This document shows, piece by piece, positions 1 through 8,760 of a DNA stretch of 64,000 nt; position 1 is the first letter of the stretch; each line of letters begins with the position of its first letter. A model generated the notes under the pieces. It saw only the letters and a list, made by a program, of their open reading frames with translations. It made no database searches and was not told the origin of the DNA. The position numbers and the translations under genes were made by a program. The DNA is taken from assembly GCF_001046635.1 (NCBI RefSeq), contig NZ_KQ130459.1:62001-126000 (forward strand), given 5' to 3'. The DNA comes from Novosphingobium barchaimii LL02. Its GTDB lineage: Bacteria; Pseudomonadota; Alphaproteobacteria; Sphingomonadales; Sphingomonadaceae.

Positions 1-888
1 CATTGCCTGCGCCACCGCGTCCAGCAGAGCCAGCCCCTGCAGGCGGTCCTTCGGGCGTTTGAGCGGATTGCGTTTGTCCTGCGCCGCCATCCATAGCTTG
101 TGCAGCGCGAACCACCGCGGGTCCGGTGCGACGATGCGCGCGGGCGAGCCGTCGCGGCAACCGATCACATGATCCACCGGGCGGCCCAGCAGCAGCCATT
201 CCTGCTCCGGCAGCGGCACCGGGCGCGGCTGGTCGCGCCCGCCCAGCGTTGCCGCGCGAGAGGGCGCGACCAGAAGCTCCACCTCATAGGCCCGTGCATT
301 GCGAGCCTGGAAATCGCGCTCGATGTTGACGGTGAAGGTAGGGTCGACTGCTTTTAGCATTTCCCACACGCGCTTTTCTTCATCCTGCGTCTGCGCGACC
401 CAGGCCAGATCGAAGTCCTCCGTCTCGTCGGGCAGGTCGATGCGGCTGTTGGCCTCGGCCATGTACGCGGCGATGGCATTGGTGCCCACCACAAGCAGGT
501 GCGAGCCGAGCAGCACCCGCCGGTCGCATTCGCGCAGGATGGGCCCGGCGTCCGAGGACAGCAGCGGCAGCCGCAGCGCCCGGTACAGCGCCGCGCTTTC
601 CGCGAGCGCCGGGCGCAGGCCCTTGATCCGTTCCTTCAGCGCTTCCTTTTCGGCACGGTAGGAAAGAAATTGTGCTTCCAGTTCCGGCGTCATCGCGCCG
701 AGACTGCGGCCATTGCCGCCCCGGTCGAAGATGCGGTACAGGTATTCACGTTGGCCTACCGTCTTGCGCCGCAGGTCGTAGGGTAGGGCGGCCAATGCGC
801 GCTCTGCGTCAATCCAGACCTCGTAGCGCTGGCGCAGGTTCACCAGCAGGCGCGATTGTTCATCGCTGAAGGGGCGGATGCGGGTCAT
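1..888 (-). CDS. Nucleotidyltransferase-fold protein (GSU2403 type), C-terminus outside window
   Basis: The frame is open for 296 codons from an ATG at 888 to the window edge, so the C-terminus is missing. The protein starts MTRIRPFSDEQSRLL. It has a charged helical first half, then a GTNAIAAYMAE segment followed by ETEDFDLAW, which reads as the G-[ST] loop and paired acidic residues of a minimal nucleotidyltransferase. I assign it to the NTP_transf_8/GSU2403 family by resemblance only. Such proteins are often near toxin-antitoxin or defence genes, but no partner is visible here and one may lie beyond position 1. A 10-bp perfect inverted repeat lies directly upstream. The actual substrate is unknown. 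Confidence 0.7.
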   Translation of the reverse strand, partial: MTRIRPFSDEQSRLLVNLRQRYEVWIDAERALAALPYDLRRKTVGQREYLYRIFDRGGNGRSLGAMTPELEAQFLSYRAEKEALKERIKGLRPALAESAALYRALRLPLLSSDAGPILRECDRRVLLGSHLLVVGTNAIAAYMAEANSRIDLPDETEDFDLAWVAQTQDEEKRVWEMLKAVDPTFTVNIERDFQARNARAYEVELLVAPSRAATLGGRDQPRPVPLPEQEWLLLGRPVDHVIGCRDGSPARIVAPDPRWFALHKLWMAAQDKRNPLKRPKDRLQGLALLDAVAQAM

Positions 889-895
889 GGGAAGT

Positions 896-935
896 TTATC
901 CCACAAATCACATCATCCGTAAATATGTGGGATAA
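896..935 (-). promoter_or_regulatory. 10-bp perfect inverted repeat, candidate operator
   Basis: TTATCCCACA (896-905) and TGTGGGATAA (926-935) form a perfect inverted repeat with a 20-base AT-rich spacer. Arm centres are 30 bp apart, about three helical turns. It fills the gap between the LysR stop codon and the nucleotidyltransferase ATG, ending 8 bases before that ATG. The position fits an autoregulatory operator. A transcript hairpin is less likely because the loop is long. Confidence 0.5.
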
Positions 936-1823
936 TCACCCTGACGCGGTGCCCGCCAGCAGAGGTTGAAGCCGCCGCCTCAGCAGCGCCACCAGAAGGC
1001 TGACCTTGGGAGAAAGGTGCTTGAGACGCGGATAGACGGCCCATATCGGCTCGTCGTCGGGGCAGTCGGGCGCGAGCACTTCCTCCAGTCGTCCCGCTGC
1101 GATGAGAGCGGCGGCGTAGAAGGCGGGCAACTGACAGATGCCCATTGCGTCCAGCGCGGCTTCCAGGACCATGGTCCCGTTGTTGCAGCGCCAGCGCCCT
1201 TCGGGGCGAAATGTCTCGCCGCGTTGGAAATGCCATGTCGGCGCGGAGCCGACGAGGCAGTCGTGGTCCTTGAGGTCGGCGATGCGCTGCGGAATGCCCC
1301 GCGCGGCCAGGTATGCCGGTGCCGCCACCGTCACCATCGCGCGCGAGGCGACGCGGGTGACGACGAGGCGTGAATCCTCCAGATGCCCGGTACGGATGGC
1401 CACGTCGTACCCATCGCGGATCAGGTCCACCACATCGTTGTCGAGGTCGCAGGCGATCGACAATTCGGGGTGCTGGGCCGCATATTCGCGCAGGATCGGA
1501 CCGATGAAACGCTCTCCCAACGTGTAGGAGCAGGTGATGCGCAAATTACCGCGCGGGCTCCCCTGCGCGGCAACAGCGGCGATGGCATCCTCGCGCTCGG
1601 AGATCAGGCGGCTGCCGGTCTCGTAGAAGATGCGCCCCGCTTCCGTCAGGCCCAGCGAGCGGGTGGTGCGGTGGAACAACTGGCTGCCCAGCTTTGCCTC
1701 AAGCCGGCTGACGGCGCGGCTCATGTGAGTGACAGAGGCGCCGAAGCTGCGGGCGGCGGCGGTGAAACTGCCGGCGCGCGCCACCGTCACGAATTCCTCG
1801 ATGCCGTCCCAGGCGCCAATCAT
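936..1823 (-). CDS. LysR-family transcriptional regulator
   Basis: A 295-residue protein of normal LysR length. The N-terminal winged helix-turn-helix covers about residues 1-62, with FVTVARAGSFTAAARSFG, VSRLEAKLG and LFHRTTRSLGLTEAG. It is followed by a periplasmic-binding-protein-like effector domain. It is divergent from frmA with a 99-base gap, so control of formaldehyde detoxification is possible, though this class normally does not use LysR regulators. The effector is unknown. The short distance (47 bases) to the downstream nucleotidyltransferase gene allows co-transcription, but the inverted repeat between them suggests separate control. Confidence 0.9.
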   Translation of the reverse strand: MIGAWDGIEEFVTVARAGSFTAAARSFGASVTHMSRAVSRLEAKLGSQLFHRTTRSLGLTEAGRIFYETGSRLISEREDAIAAVAAQGSPRGNLRITCSYTLGERFIGPILREYAAQHPELSIACDLDNDVVDLIRDGYDVAIRTGHLEDSRLVVTRVASRAMVTVAAPAYLAARGIPQRIADLKDHDCLVGSAPTWHFQRGETFRPEGRWRCNNGTMVLEAALDAMGICQLPAFYAAALIAAGRLEEVLAPDCPDDEPIWAVYPRLKHLSPKVSLLVALLRRRLQPLLAGTASG

Positions 1824-1841
1824 TCATTTTTTCCACTCGGT

Positions 1842-1847
1842 TATAAT
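1842..1847 (+). promoter_or_regulatory. frmA: Possible -10 element (TATAAT) in the lysR/frmA divergent region
   Basis: A perfect TATAAT sits in the 99-base divergent region, about 75 bases upstream of the frmA ATG. No clear -35 partner was found at the right distance. The frmA ribosome-binding site AGGAG is at 1909-1913. Confidence 0.3.
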
Positions 1848-1922
1848 GCTTTTCCCAAGAACCCCATTAACGACAATCCTGCAAGGCGCTAGAAGGCACC
1901 GCATAGACAGGAGACTGCACAG

Positions 1923-3035
1923 ATGAAGACCCGCGCCGCCGTTGCCTTCGAAGCGAAAAAGCCGCTCGAGATCGTCGAAGTGGACCTCGAAGGTCCGCGC
2001 GAAGGCGAAGTCCTGGTCGAGATCATGGCGACCGGCATCTGCCATACCGACGCCTATACCCTTGATGGTCTGGACAGCGAGGGCATCTTCCCCTCAATAC
2101 TCGGCCACGAAGGTGCAGGCATCGTGCGCGAAGTGGGCGCGGGCGTCACCAGCGTGGTGCCGGACGATCACGTAATCCCGCTTTACACGCCGGAATGCCG
2201 CCAGTGTAAGTCGTGCCTCTCGGGCAAGACCAACCTGTGCACCGCGATCCGGGCAACGCAGGGCAAGGGCCTGATGCCGGACGGCACCAGCCGTTTCAGC
2301 TACAAGGGCCAGCAGATTTTCCATTACATGGGCTGCTCGACCTTCTCGAACTTCATCGTGCTGCCGGAAATCGCCCTCGCCAAGATCCGCACCGACGCCC
2401 CGTTCCAGACCTCGTGCTACATCGGCTGCGGCGTGACCACGGGCGTTGGCGCGGTAGTGAACACCGCCAAGGTGCAGGTCGGCGACAATGTCGTGGTCTT
2501 CGGGCTGGGCGGCATCGGCCTCAACGTGATCCAGGGCGCGAAGATGGCGGGCGCGGGCCTGATCGTCGGCGTCGACCTCAACCCAGACCGTGAAGAGTGG
2601 GGCCGCCGTTTCGGCATGGACGCCTTCATCAACGGCAAAGGCAAGAGCCGCGAAGAAGTCATCGCCGAGGTTCTGGCCCTGACCGACGGCGGTGCGGACT
2701 ATACCTTCGACTGCACCGGCAACACCGAAGTCATGCGCACCGCGCTCGAAGCCTGCCATCGCGGCTGGGGCACCTCGATCGTGATCGGCGTGGCCGAGGC
2801 GGGCAAGGAAATTGCCACGCGCCCGTTCCAGCTCGTTACGGGACGCAACTGGCGCGGCAGCGCGTTCGGCGGCGCCAAGGGCCGCACCGACGTGCCCAAG
2901 ATCGTCGACTGGTACATGAACGGAAAGATCCAGATCGACCCAATGATCACCCATGTCCTCAGCCTGGACGAGATCAACAAGGGCTTCGACCTAATGCATG
3001 CGGGCGAGAGCATCCGTTCGGTCGTCGTCTTCTGA
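1923..3035 (+). CDS. frmA: S-(hydroxymethyl)glutathione dehydrogenase / class III alcohol dehydrogenase
   Basis: Oxidises the spontaneous glutathione-formaldehyde adduct to S-formylglutathione with NAD+, in the cytoplasm. At 370 residues it matches class III alcohol dehydrogenases. Visible signatures are the catalytic zinc segment [10 protein letters not shown], the zinc-dehydrogenase motif [12 protein letters not shown], four structural-zinc cysteines in [16 protein letters not shown], and the nucleotide-binding glycines [11 protein letters not shown]. The start is set by AGGAG nine bases upstream. Its stop codon overlaps the ATG of the next gene (TGATG), so the two enzymes of the pathway are translationally coupled. 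Confidence 0.96.
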   Translation: MKTRAAVAFEAKKPLEIVEVDLEGPREGEVLVEIMATGICHTDAYTLDGLDSEGIFPSILGHEGAGIVREVGAGVTSVVPDDHVIPLYTPECRQCKSCLSGKTNLCTAIRATQGKGLMPDGTSRFSYKGQQIFHYMGCSTFSNFIVLPEIALAKIRTDAPFQTSCYIGCGVTTGVGAVVNTAKVQVGDNVVVFGLGGIGLNVIQGAKMAGAGLIVGVDLNPDREEWGRRFGMDAFINGKGKSREEVIAEVLALTDGGADYTFDCTGNTEVMRTALEACHRGWGTSIVIGVAEAGKEIATRPFQLVTGRNWRGSAFGGAKGRTDVPKIVDWYMNGKIQIDPMITHVLSLDEINKGFDLMHAGESIRSVVVF

Positions 3036-3868
3036 TGGATACCATTTCCACCAACCGCAGCCACGGCGGCACTCAAGGCGTCTATAGCCATCGGAGCGCC
3101 GAGACGGGGACGCAGATGACTTTCTCCGTCTTCGTGCCGGATCATGCGCCCGGCGCGAAGCTGCCGGTGGTGTGGTTTCTTTCAGGGCTCACCTGCACCC
3201 ATGCCAACGTCACCGAAAAGGGTGAATTTCGTGCTGCTTGCGCGCAGCACGGCGTAATCTTCGTCGCGCCGGATACGAGCCCGCGCGGCGATGACGTGCC
3301 GGACGACGAAGCATACGACTTCGGCAAAGGCGCGGGTTTCTACGTCGACGCTACGCAGCAGCCCTGGGCGGCGAACTTCCGCATGCGCGCTTATATCGAG
3401 AAGGAACTGCCCGCGCTGGTCGCGGCGCAGTTCCCGGCCGATATGGCAAGGCAGGGGATCACCGGCCACTCGATGGGCGGGCACGGCGCGTTGACGATCG
3501 CACTACGCAATCCCGGCGTCTTCCGCTCGGTCAGCGCGTTCTCGCCGATCGTTTCGCCGCTCAATTGCCCTTGGGGCGACAAGGCGTTGACCGGCTACAT
3601 CGGCGCGGATCGCACGGTCTGGCGCGAGTACGACGCCTGTGCGCTGATCGAGGACGGCGCCCGCCTGCCGGACCTGCTCGTCGATCAGGGCACCGCGGAT
3701 GGCTTCCTAGAAGGCCAGCTCAAGACGCAGATTCTGGCGGACGCCTGCGAGAAGGTTGGCCAGCCGGCGACCATTCGCATGCAGGAGGGCTACGACCATT
3801 CCTATTACTTCATTTCCACGTTCATGGCGGATCACATCGCCTGGCACTCCGAGCGCCTCAAGGACTGA
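3035..3868 (+). CDS. fghA: S-formylglutathione hydrolase
   Basis: Hydrolyses S-formylglutathione to formate and glutathione, the second step after FrmA. It is a 277-residue alpha/beta hydrolase of usual family length. The nucleophile serine is in GHSMGGHGAL (about Ser146). The acid is probably in LLVDQGTADGF and the histidine in EGYDHSYYF near the C-terminus. The ATG overlaps the frmA stop by one base, which fixes the start although the frame stays open further upstream. No formate dehydrogenase follows. Confidence 0.95.
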   Translation: MDTISTNRSHGGTQGVYSHRSAETGTQMTFSVFVPDHAPGAKLPVVWFLSGLTCTHANVTEKGEFRAACAQHGVIFVAPDTSPRGDDVPDDEAYDFGKGAGFYVDATQQPWAANFRMRAYIEKELPALVAAQFPADMARQGITGHSMGGHGALTIALRNPGVFRSVSAFSPIVSPLNCPWGDKALTGYIGADRTVWREYDACALIEDGARLPDLLVDQGTADGFLEGQLKTQILADACEKVGQPATIRMQEGYDHSYYFISTFMADHIAWHSERLKD

Positions 3869-4239
3869 CTGCGTCAGGCAACGCAGAAGCGGCATGACGC
3901 AAAGCGTCCAGCGTCTGAAAGCCGGTCCGATACGTAATTTTGCACAAAAGATCGCACCCGATCCGATTGGATCGGCGTATGTGCCGGCCCAGGAATAGGC
4001 GGGGGCGGATAGGGGAAAACTAAGCAAAACTGACGGCTATATCGTCCGACGACTGCCCTTTGCTGACGAAACCCCACGCCATCCCGCGTTTGCAATGCCA
4101 CTTTCCGGGCCGCCAACCGCGATAGGGCCGGAGTGGCTTCAATTGGACGTGATCGCCGCCTGCGCATCCGTAATCTGAATGAAAGGGGGCATTTTCGCCG
4201 CCATCGACGGATTGAGGGTCAGGCGGGCAGCCACGTATC
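3869..4239. other. Intergenic region between fghA and the TpsB gene
   Basis: No convincing gene in 371 bases. A compact hairpin, CCGATCC-GATT-GGATCGG at 3958-3975, is present without a T tract and could be an operator or weak terminator. The TpsB promoter should lie in the downstream half, which is less GC-rich around 4010-4040. Confidence 0.4.
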
Positions 4240-5946
4240 ATGAGGGCAACTTCGGACAAAAGGGATCGAACGGCAGGCGCAGGCAGACGCGATGCGTTTC
4301 GCCGCGCGCTGTTGGGCATGGGGGCCCTGCTGGTGCTGACGGGCGCGAATGCCTTCGCGCAGGGTAATCCTCCTGCAATCAGCCAGTCGCCCACGATCGA
4401 CCGTGACCGCCTCGACCGCGCCGGCCCGGCCATTCCACGGACGGCTCCTGAGATACAACTGCCATCGGCTCCCGCCCGCGTCGAAGCGGCGACCACAGTG
4501 CAGGTCGCCCTCAGTCAAGTCCGCTACGAAGGCGCGACCCTGTCGACTGAAACTCTGGACCAGGCGACGCGGCCCTTCGTCGGATCGCCGCTCGACCGGG
4601 ACATGCTCCAGAAGATCGCGAATGCGATCAGCGGTGCCTATGCCAAGAGCGATATCGCATTCTATGCAGTTAGCATTCCGGCGCAGTCGGCAGCTGGCGG
4701 TGTGCTGGTGGTGCACGTGATCGAAGGGCGTATCGTCGAATACAAGCTGGCCAGCGAGTCCAGGAGCACACCCAAGCGTCTCATCGACGCGCAGGTCAAG
4801 CGGTTGATGCGCGAAACGCCAACCCACAAATCGACGATCGAACGCACGCTGTCACTGCTGCGCGACATTCCTGGCCAGACGGTGCAGGCGAACCTTCGCA
4901 CCACGACGACGCCGGGTGAACTTGCGCTCGATCTAGACGTGAAGCGCAAGCAAGTGGACGTGACGCTGAACCTCAACAATCGCGGTGTCGTCAACGTCAC
5001 CTCCGGCGCGCAGGCGCAGCTTGCGCTCTCGCTTAACGGGTTGCTGCGCGAAGGCGATACAACGCAGCTGTCGGGCTATATTCCGTTTCAGCCGAGCCGC
5101 TACCAGTTCTATTCCGCGAGCCATGCCACTCCGATCGGTTCCAACGGAACCACGGTTGGGCTGAGCGGCGCCTATGTTCGTACACGCACTCGCGACCTTG
5201 GCATCAAGGGCGAAGCCAAGCAGATGGGCATTGTCGTCGCCCATCCGCTGATCCGCTCCTACAAGCGCAACCTGACGCTGACGGCCTCTTTCGACGGGAC
5301 CAACAGCAGCAATTACTACCTCGATACGGCCTTTGGCGGGTTCCGTACCCGTGCGCTGCGGTTGGGGGCCAATTGGTCCTCGATAGGCGATACGAGCGGC
5401 TACGGCGTTTCGCTCAGCCTAAGCCAGGGCTTCAATGCCTTCGGCGCGCGCGAGATCGAGGGCTATTCGAAACCCTCCTACCGCAAGGCCAATCTGCAGA
5501 CCACGTTCGTCAAACAGCTAAGCTCTTCCATTACCGCGAAGGCAACGGTCAGGGGGCAGTATAGCAGTGATCGCCTGCCTACGACGGAGCGGGTCGTCCT
5601 GGGCGGCGAAGGTGCGGGCCTTGCGTTTCGCGATGGATTTCTGACGGCCGATAAAGCCGCGACAGGCGGCGCGGAACTTTCCTGGCGGATGATAGGAGGA
5701 AAAACCGACCCGCGCGGATTGACCGTTTTTGCTTATGCGGATGGCGCCTTGGCGCATTCTCATGCGCGCCCGCTGTATAACCTGCCTGGCCGCAACTACT
5801 CCTTGGCATCGGCAGGCGGAGGAGTGCGAATCACTCCAATAAGGGGGTGGACTGGATCTGCACAAATAGCAATTCCTGTCAAGAAACCATTTGCAGGAAT
5901 TAGCGAAAAGCCGCGCTTTTTCTTCAGCGTGTCGCGCACGCTCTGA
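4240..5946 (+). CDS. TpsB-type outer-membrane transporter (ShlB/FhaC/HecB family)
   Basis: The outer-membrane half of two-partner secretion: a 16-strand barrel with periplasmic POTRA domains that exports one large TpsA substrate. The 568-residue length is typical. Visible are a signal peptide (about residues 18-41, ending ANAFAQ), a proline-rich linker, a POTRA-like region from about 85 to 165 with VQVALSQVRYEGATLS and a VHVIEGRI strand, a second POTRA-like segment (LSLLRDIPGQTVQANL), then alternating beta-strand sequence to the C-terminus. No TpsA substrate gene with a haemagglutinin secretion domain is adjacent. The downstream oxygenase gene follows after 54 bases and may be in the same transcript. 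Confidence 0.9.
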   Translation: MRATSDKRDRTAGAGRRDAFRRALLGMGALLVLTGANAFAQGNPPAISQSPTIDRDRLDRAGPAIPRTAPEIQLPSAPARVEAATTVQVALSQVRYEGATLSTETLDQATRPFVGSPLDRDMLQKIANAISGAYAKSDIAFYAVSIPAQSAAGGVLVVHVIEGRIVEYKLASESRSTPKRLIDAQVKRLMRETPTHKSTIERTLSLLRDIPGQTVQANLRTTTTPGELALDLDVKRKQVDVTLNLNNRGVVNVTSGAQAQLALSLNGLLREGDTTQLSGYIPFQPSRYQFYSASHATPIGSNGTTVGLSGAYVRTRTRDLGIKGEAKQMGIVVAHPLIRSYKRNLTLTASFDGTNSSNYYLDTAFGGFRTRALRLGANWSSIGDTSGYGVSLSLSQGFNAFGAREIEGYSKPSYRKANLQTTFVKQLSSSITAKATVRGQYSSDRLPTTERVVLGGEGAGLAFRDGFLTADKAATGGAELSWRMIGGKTDPRGLTVFAYADGALAHSHARPLYNLPGRNYSLASAGGGVRITPIRGWTGSAQIAIPVKKPFAGISEKPRFFFSVSRTL

Positions 5947-5947
5947 T

Positions 5948-5983
5948 CACCCGTTTTGCGTACACGCAAAACCTTGCCGGGTG
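5948..5983 (+). promoter_or_regulatory. Hairpin between the TpsB and oxygenase genes
   Basis: GTTTTGCG (5953-5960) pairs with CGCAAAAC (5965-5972) around a 4-base loop, and CACCC (5948-5952) can pair with GGGTG (5979-5983). There is no T tract. It may be an attenuator or an RNA-processing site between two cotranscribed genes. Confidence 0.35.
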
Positions 5984-6000
5984 AAAAACAGGAAATCACC

Positions 6001-6561
6001 ATGCAAAACATTTGGGAAGTCTGGTCCGACGCATTGACCGAGGCTGAGTGTGACGCGATTGCCGCGCGCGCTGAACACTACGCACCTGCGGAAGCCACGA
6101 TAGGTTTTTCTGACGCGCTGCGTAGCGACAAGGGCTATCGCACCTCCACCATTCGCTGGCTCGACACTTCGCGTGAGAAGGACATTGTCGGACGCATCAT
6201 GGATTTCGTTCGCTGTTCTAATCGCACCAACTTCGGTGTTGATGTGGAGGCGCCGTTTGAGCTTCAGTACACAGAATATCGCGCGACGAACAAAGGGCAT
6301 TACGACTGGCATCAGGATGTCTGGCTGGAATCGCCGCGCCCTTATGCCCGCAAGCTTTCGGTCGTAGTTCAACTCTCCTCACCGGATGAGTACAAGGGCG
6401 GTGGGTTCGAGTTCTTCGGCATCCAGAACCCTGGCGCGACATTCTTAGGGCGCGGCAGTCTGCTGATCTTCCCATCTTTCCTGCAGCACCGAGTCTTACC
6501 AGTCACTGACGGTCTGCGGCGTAGCCTGGTGACGTGGATCGAGGGTCCGAACTGGCGCTGA
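6001..6561 (+). CDS. 2OG-Fe(II) oxygenase, prolyl 4-hydroxylase (P4Hc/PKHD) superfamily
   Basis: A 186-residue single-domain dioxygenase. The iron ligands are visible as H104-Q-D106 in YDWHQDVW and H163 in FLQHRVLPV. The 2-oxoglutarate-binding arginine is probably R173 in GLRRSLVTW. This H-x-D...H...R order with a terminal SLVTW strand is that of the prolyl-hydroxylase-like superfamily, including bacterial PKHD-type hydroxylases. It would hydroxylate a protein or small-molecule substrate using 2OG, O2 and Fe(II). The start is chosen at the ATG preceded by CAGGAAATCACC, because an upstream in-frame extension has no methionine start. It follows the TpsB gene closely and lies 3.5 kb before a proline-rich collagen-like protein. 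The substrate is not known. Confidence 0.88.
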   Translation: MQNIWEVWSDALTEAECDAIAARAEHYAPAEATIGFSDALRSDKGYRTSTIRWLDTSREKDIVGRIMDFVRCSNRTNFGVDVEAPFELQYTEYRATNKGHYDWHQDVWLESPRPYARKLSVVVQLSSPDEYKGGGFEFFGIQNPGATFLGRGSLLIFPSFLQHRVLPVTDGLRRSLVTWIEGPNWR

Positions 6562-7388
6562 GGCGGCAACTCTCCTGTCATCCGCCCACTTTCAATCGTT
6601 GTCGGACCGGTGCGGCCTTGGTTGGCCGCGATCGCAGCATTGGGGCGTTTACTTCCACCCGGCGCGGTTATCTATTTGGATCTAGGGCGCAGGCGCACTC
6701 CCGATACCCTTTGTGTCGAATGGGGCTGCTAGGTCTGGTCGTCACATTAGGCGAAACGAGGTGGTCGGGCCTTCCCATCTTCGCTTGGCGATCGCCGGAT
6801 CGGTGGCGTTGCCTTAGACAATGCTGTTTGTGCTCCGCCTGCCAGGAGGCGAGGACGTAATGTTTGTTGCAGCTCTGTCGGTGTGAGTGCCTGCATCGAA
6901 CATGCCCGCCATGCCCTTTGTCACTGTACTTGCCGGAGCCTTGGTCGCGATCTCGCTCAATCTGGTGAACCGCCTGGTCTGCTTCATTCGCGCGGAAACA
7001 GTTCCTTGCAGCGCGGCGATTGTCGTAGGCGCGCTTTGCGTCCTGATCGCACGCTTCAATGGCCTCGGAGCGGCGGCCTGCACATTCATCATCTGCTGAC
7101 GCGGGTGTGCGCCGAGTTGCGGATTGCACCCGCATCGGGCGGAACCGTTGAGGGGGTAGGAAGCAGGGCGTCTGCACCCGCAGTTCTCATGCAGTATAGC
7201 CGAAAAAACCTTGCAGAACGGTCGGAAAATAACGGAAATCCGACAGTTTGATACGCAAATTCGGTGGTTGCGATAGCGTCATTCATAGCGTCGATTTGAT
7301 GCAAGTTCGGCTGGTCAGGCGGGATTAGCAGCGTCACCCTCAAGGCAATTCAGAGGCGGTCTACAGCCTCGGCGCATCAGTGGAGTAA
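6562..7388. other. Long intergenic region before the autotransporter-like gene
   Basis: No gene is clearly supported in about 830 bases. One frame from 6902 to 7099 would give a short hydrophobic peptide with two possible membrane segments (FVTVLAGALVAISLNLV and SAAIVVGALCVLIARF), but it has no ribosome-binding site and no recognised relative. The 3' part (about 7190-7290) is relatively AT-rich and probably holds the promoter of the next gene. The length and lack of coding signal are unusual for this compact window. Confidence 0.4.
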
Positions 7389-8618
7389 GTGAACTTGCGG
7401 CAGACCCTGTCCGTTTCGACAGCCCGGCTTTCGGTAGGCATCATTGCGTCGCTGGGAGCGCTTTGCGGCCCTGCGGCGCTCGCTCAGACCTATGGACCTG
7501 ATGCGACCACGCCGGGAGAGGCCGCTGTTGCCGGAGCGCTCGACAAGGTCGCCAGCCCAGCAACCAGCCCTTATGCAACGATGCTTGGCGCAATCGACGC
7601 GCTGCCCGATCCTGCCGCTCGCGCTGATGCGCTGGGCCAGTTGAGCCCCCGTAACTACCGCCTTATGCCGCGACTTTCGATCCAGTCCATGGATGCGACA
7701 GACCGCGACATCCGTGGCTACCTGCAACAGCGCCGCGAGATGGCGCTGGATGCGTCCGCCAATGTTCCGGTGAGCGGCGATCGGACCATCTCCGTCATGG
7801 GTAGCTATGGTCTGCGTCAGGGCAAGTACAAGGCGCGGGTTGACCGCCCGGCTGCCAATTCCGACAGTCGCTCGGTGCGTGTGGGTTTCGATGTTATGCC
7901 CGTTGCCGGCCTAATTATGGGTGCCTCAATCGGCATCGATGGTCTGGACACTGCACTTGATCGCAGCCAGAGGCCGCGCAGTACGATGTTCAATGCGGGC
8001 ATCACGCCTTACGCCAGCTATACCAACGGCCGCTTCTACGTCGACGCCACCGCCGGATATACGCGCAGCTGGTATCAGCTGCGCCGGCAGGTTTCCTATA
8101 ATGGTTTCAACGACCAGCTGCAGGCCGGAGCGAATGGCGATAACGCCGCCGCTTCGGTCGAGGCTGGCGGCATCCTGCAGCTCGGCGTCCTTCGGGCGCA
8201 ACCTTTCGCCGGGCTACAATACCGCTATGCAGACCTTGGCGGCATAGTGGAAAGCGGCGGCGCGGCATCGCTGGCCGTCGCTAAATTCAAGTCCGAAACC
8301 GTGAGGAGTAGCCTGGGCATGCGTGTGTCCACGGCGCTGCAAAAGGGAAGCTGGACGCTACGGCCCAGTGTCGAAGGGCAATGGCAGCGTGAACTGCGAT
8401 CAAGGCCGGAAAGCCGGATCGAGGCTGTGTTCGTCAATGGTGGAACCCCGATTTTCACTTTGCCGTCCTGGCGTTACGATCGCGACACAGCTGTCGTGGG
8501 CGCCAGCCTGACTGCAGTACATGGGGAACGCACTGCCGTTCGTTTCTCGTATTCGGGCGAGTTCGCCAATGATCGGCATGTCCACGGGTTCGCGTTTACC
8601 GCTAGCCGCCGGTTCTGA
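7389..8618 (+). CDS. Autotransporter-type outer-membrane beta-barrel protein with minimal passenger
   Basis: A 409-residue protein. It has a signal peptide (about residues 1-33, ending GPAALAQ), a short alanine-rich helical part with DALGQLSPRNYRLMPRL at about 85-100, then about 280 residues of amphipathic strands typical of the autotransporter translocator. It ends in FAFTASRRF with a terminal phenylalanine, the outer-membrane insertion signal. Classical autotransporters carry a large passenger before the barrel; here only about 90-100 residues precede it. It may act as a barrel anchor or porter for another exported protein. The start is a GTG with GGAG four bases upstream; no better-placed ATG exists. 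Confidence 0.8.
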   Translation: MNLRQTLSVSTARLSVGIIASLGALCGPAALAQTYGPDATTPGEAAVAGALDKVASPATSPYATMLGAIDALPDPAARADALGQLSPRNYRLMPRLSIQSMDATDRDIRGYLQQRREMALDASANVPVSGDRTISVMGSYGLRQGKYKARVDRPAANSDSRSVRVGFDVMPVAGLIMGASIGIDGLDTALDRSQRPRSTMFNAGITPYASYTNGRFYVDATAGYTRSWYQLRRQVSYNGFNDQLQAGANGDNAAASVEAGGILQLGVLRAQPFAGLQYRYADLGGIVESGGAASLAVAKFKSETVRSSLGMRVSTALQKGSWTLRPSVEGQWQRELRSRPESRIEAVFVNGGTPIFTLPSWRYDRDTAVVGASLTAVHGERTAVRFSYSGEFANDRHVHGFAFTASRRF

Positions 8619-8760
8619 TCGGAACCTTCGGCGAGCATTCCGTCGCGCGAAACGGCGGGATCAATGGGTTGATAGAGCCGATCCGAACATAGTCGGCGCG
8701 GCGCTATGATTCAGCTTCCGCTATGTATTCTCGCAAGAAACACGGAAGTAGGGGCGCGCA

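Noticed and set aside
6902-7099. Small hydrophobic protein in the gap before the autotransporter-like gene
   Set aside because: Two hydrophobic stretches are present, but there is no ribosome-binding site, no recognised family, and overlapping frames of similar length exist on the other strand.
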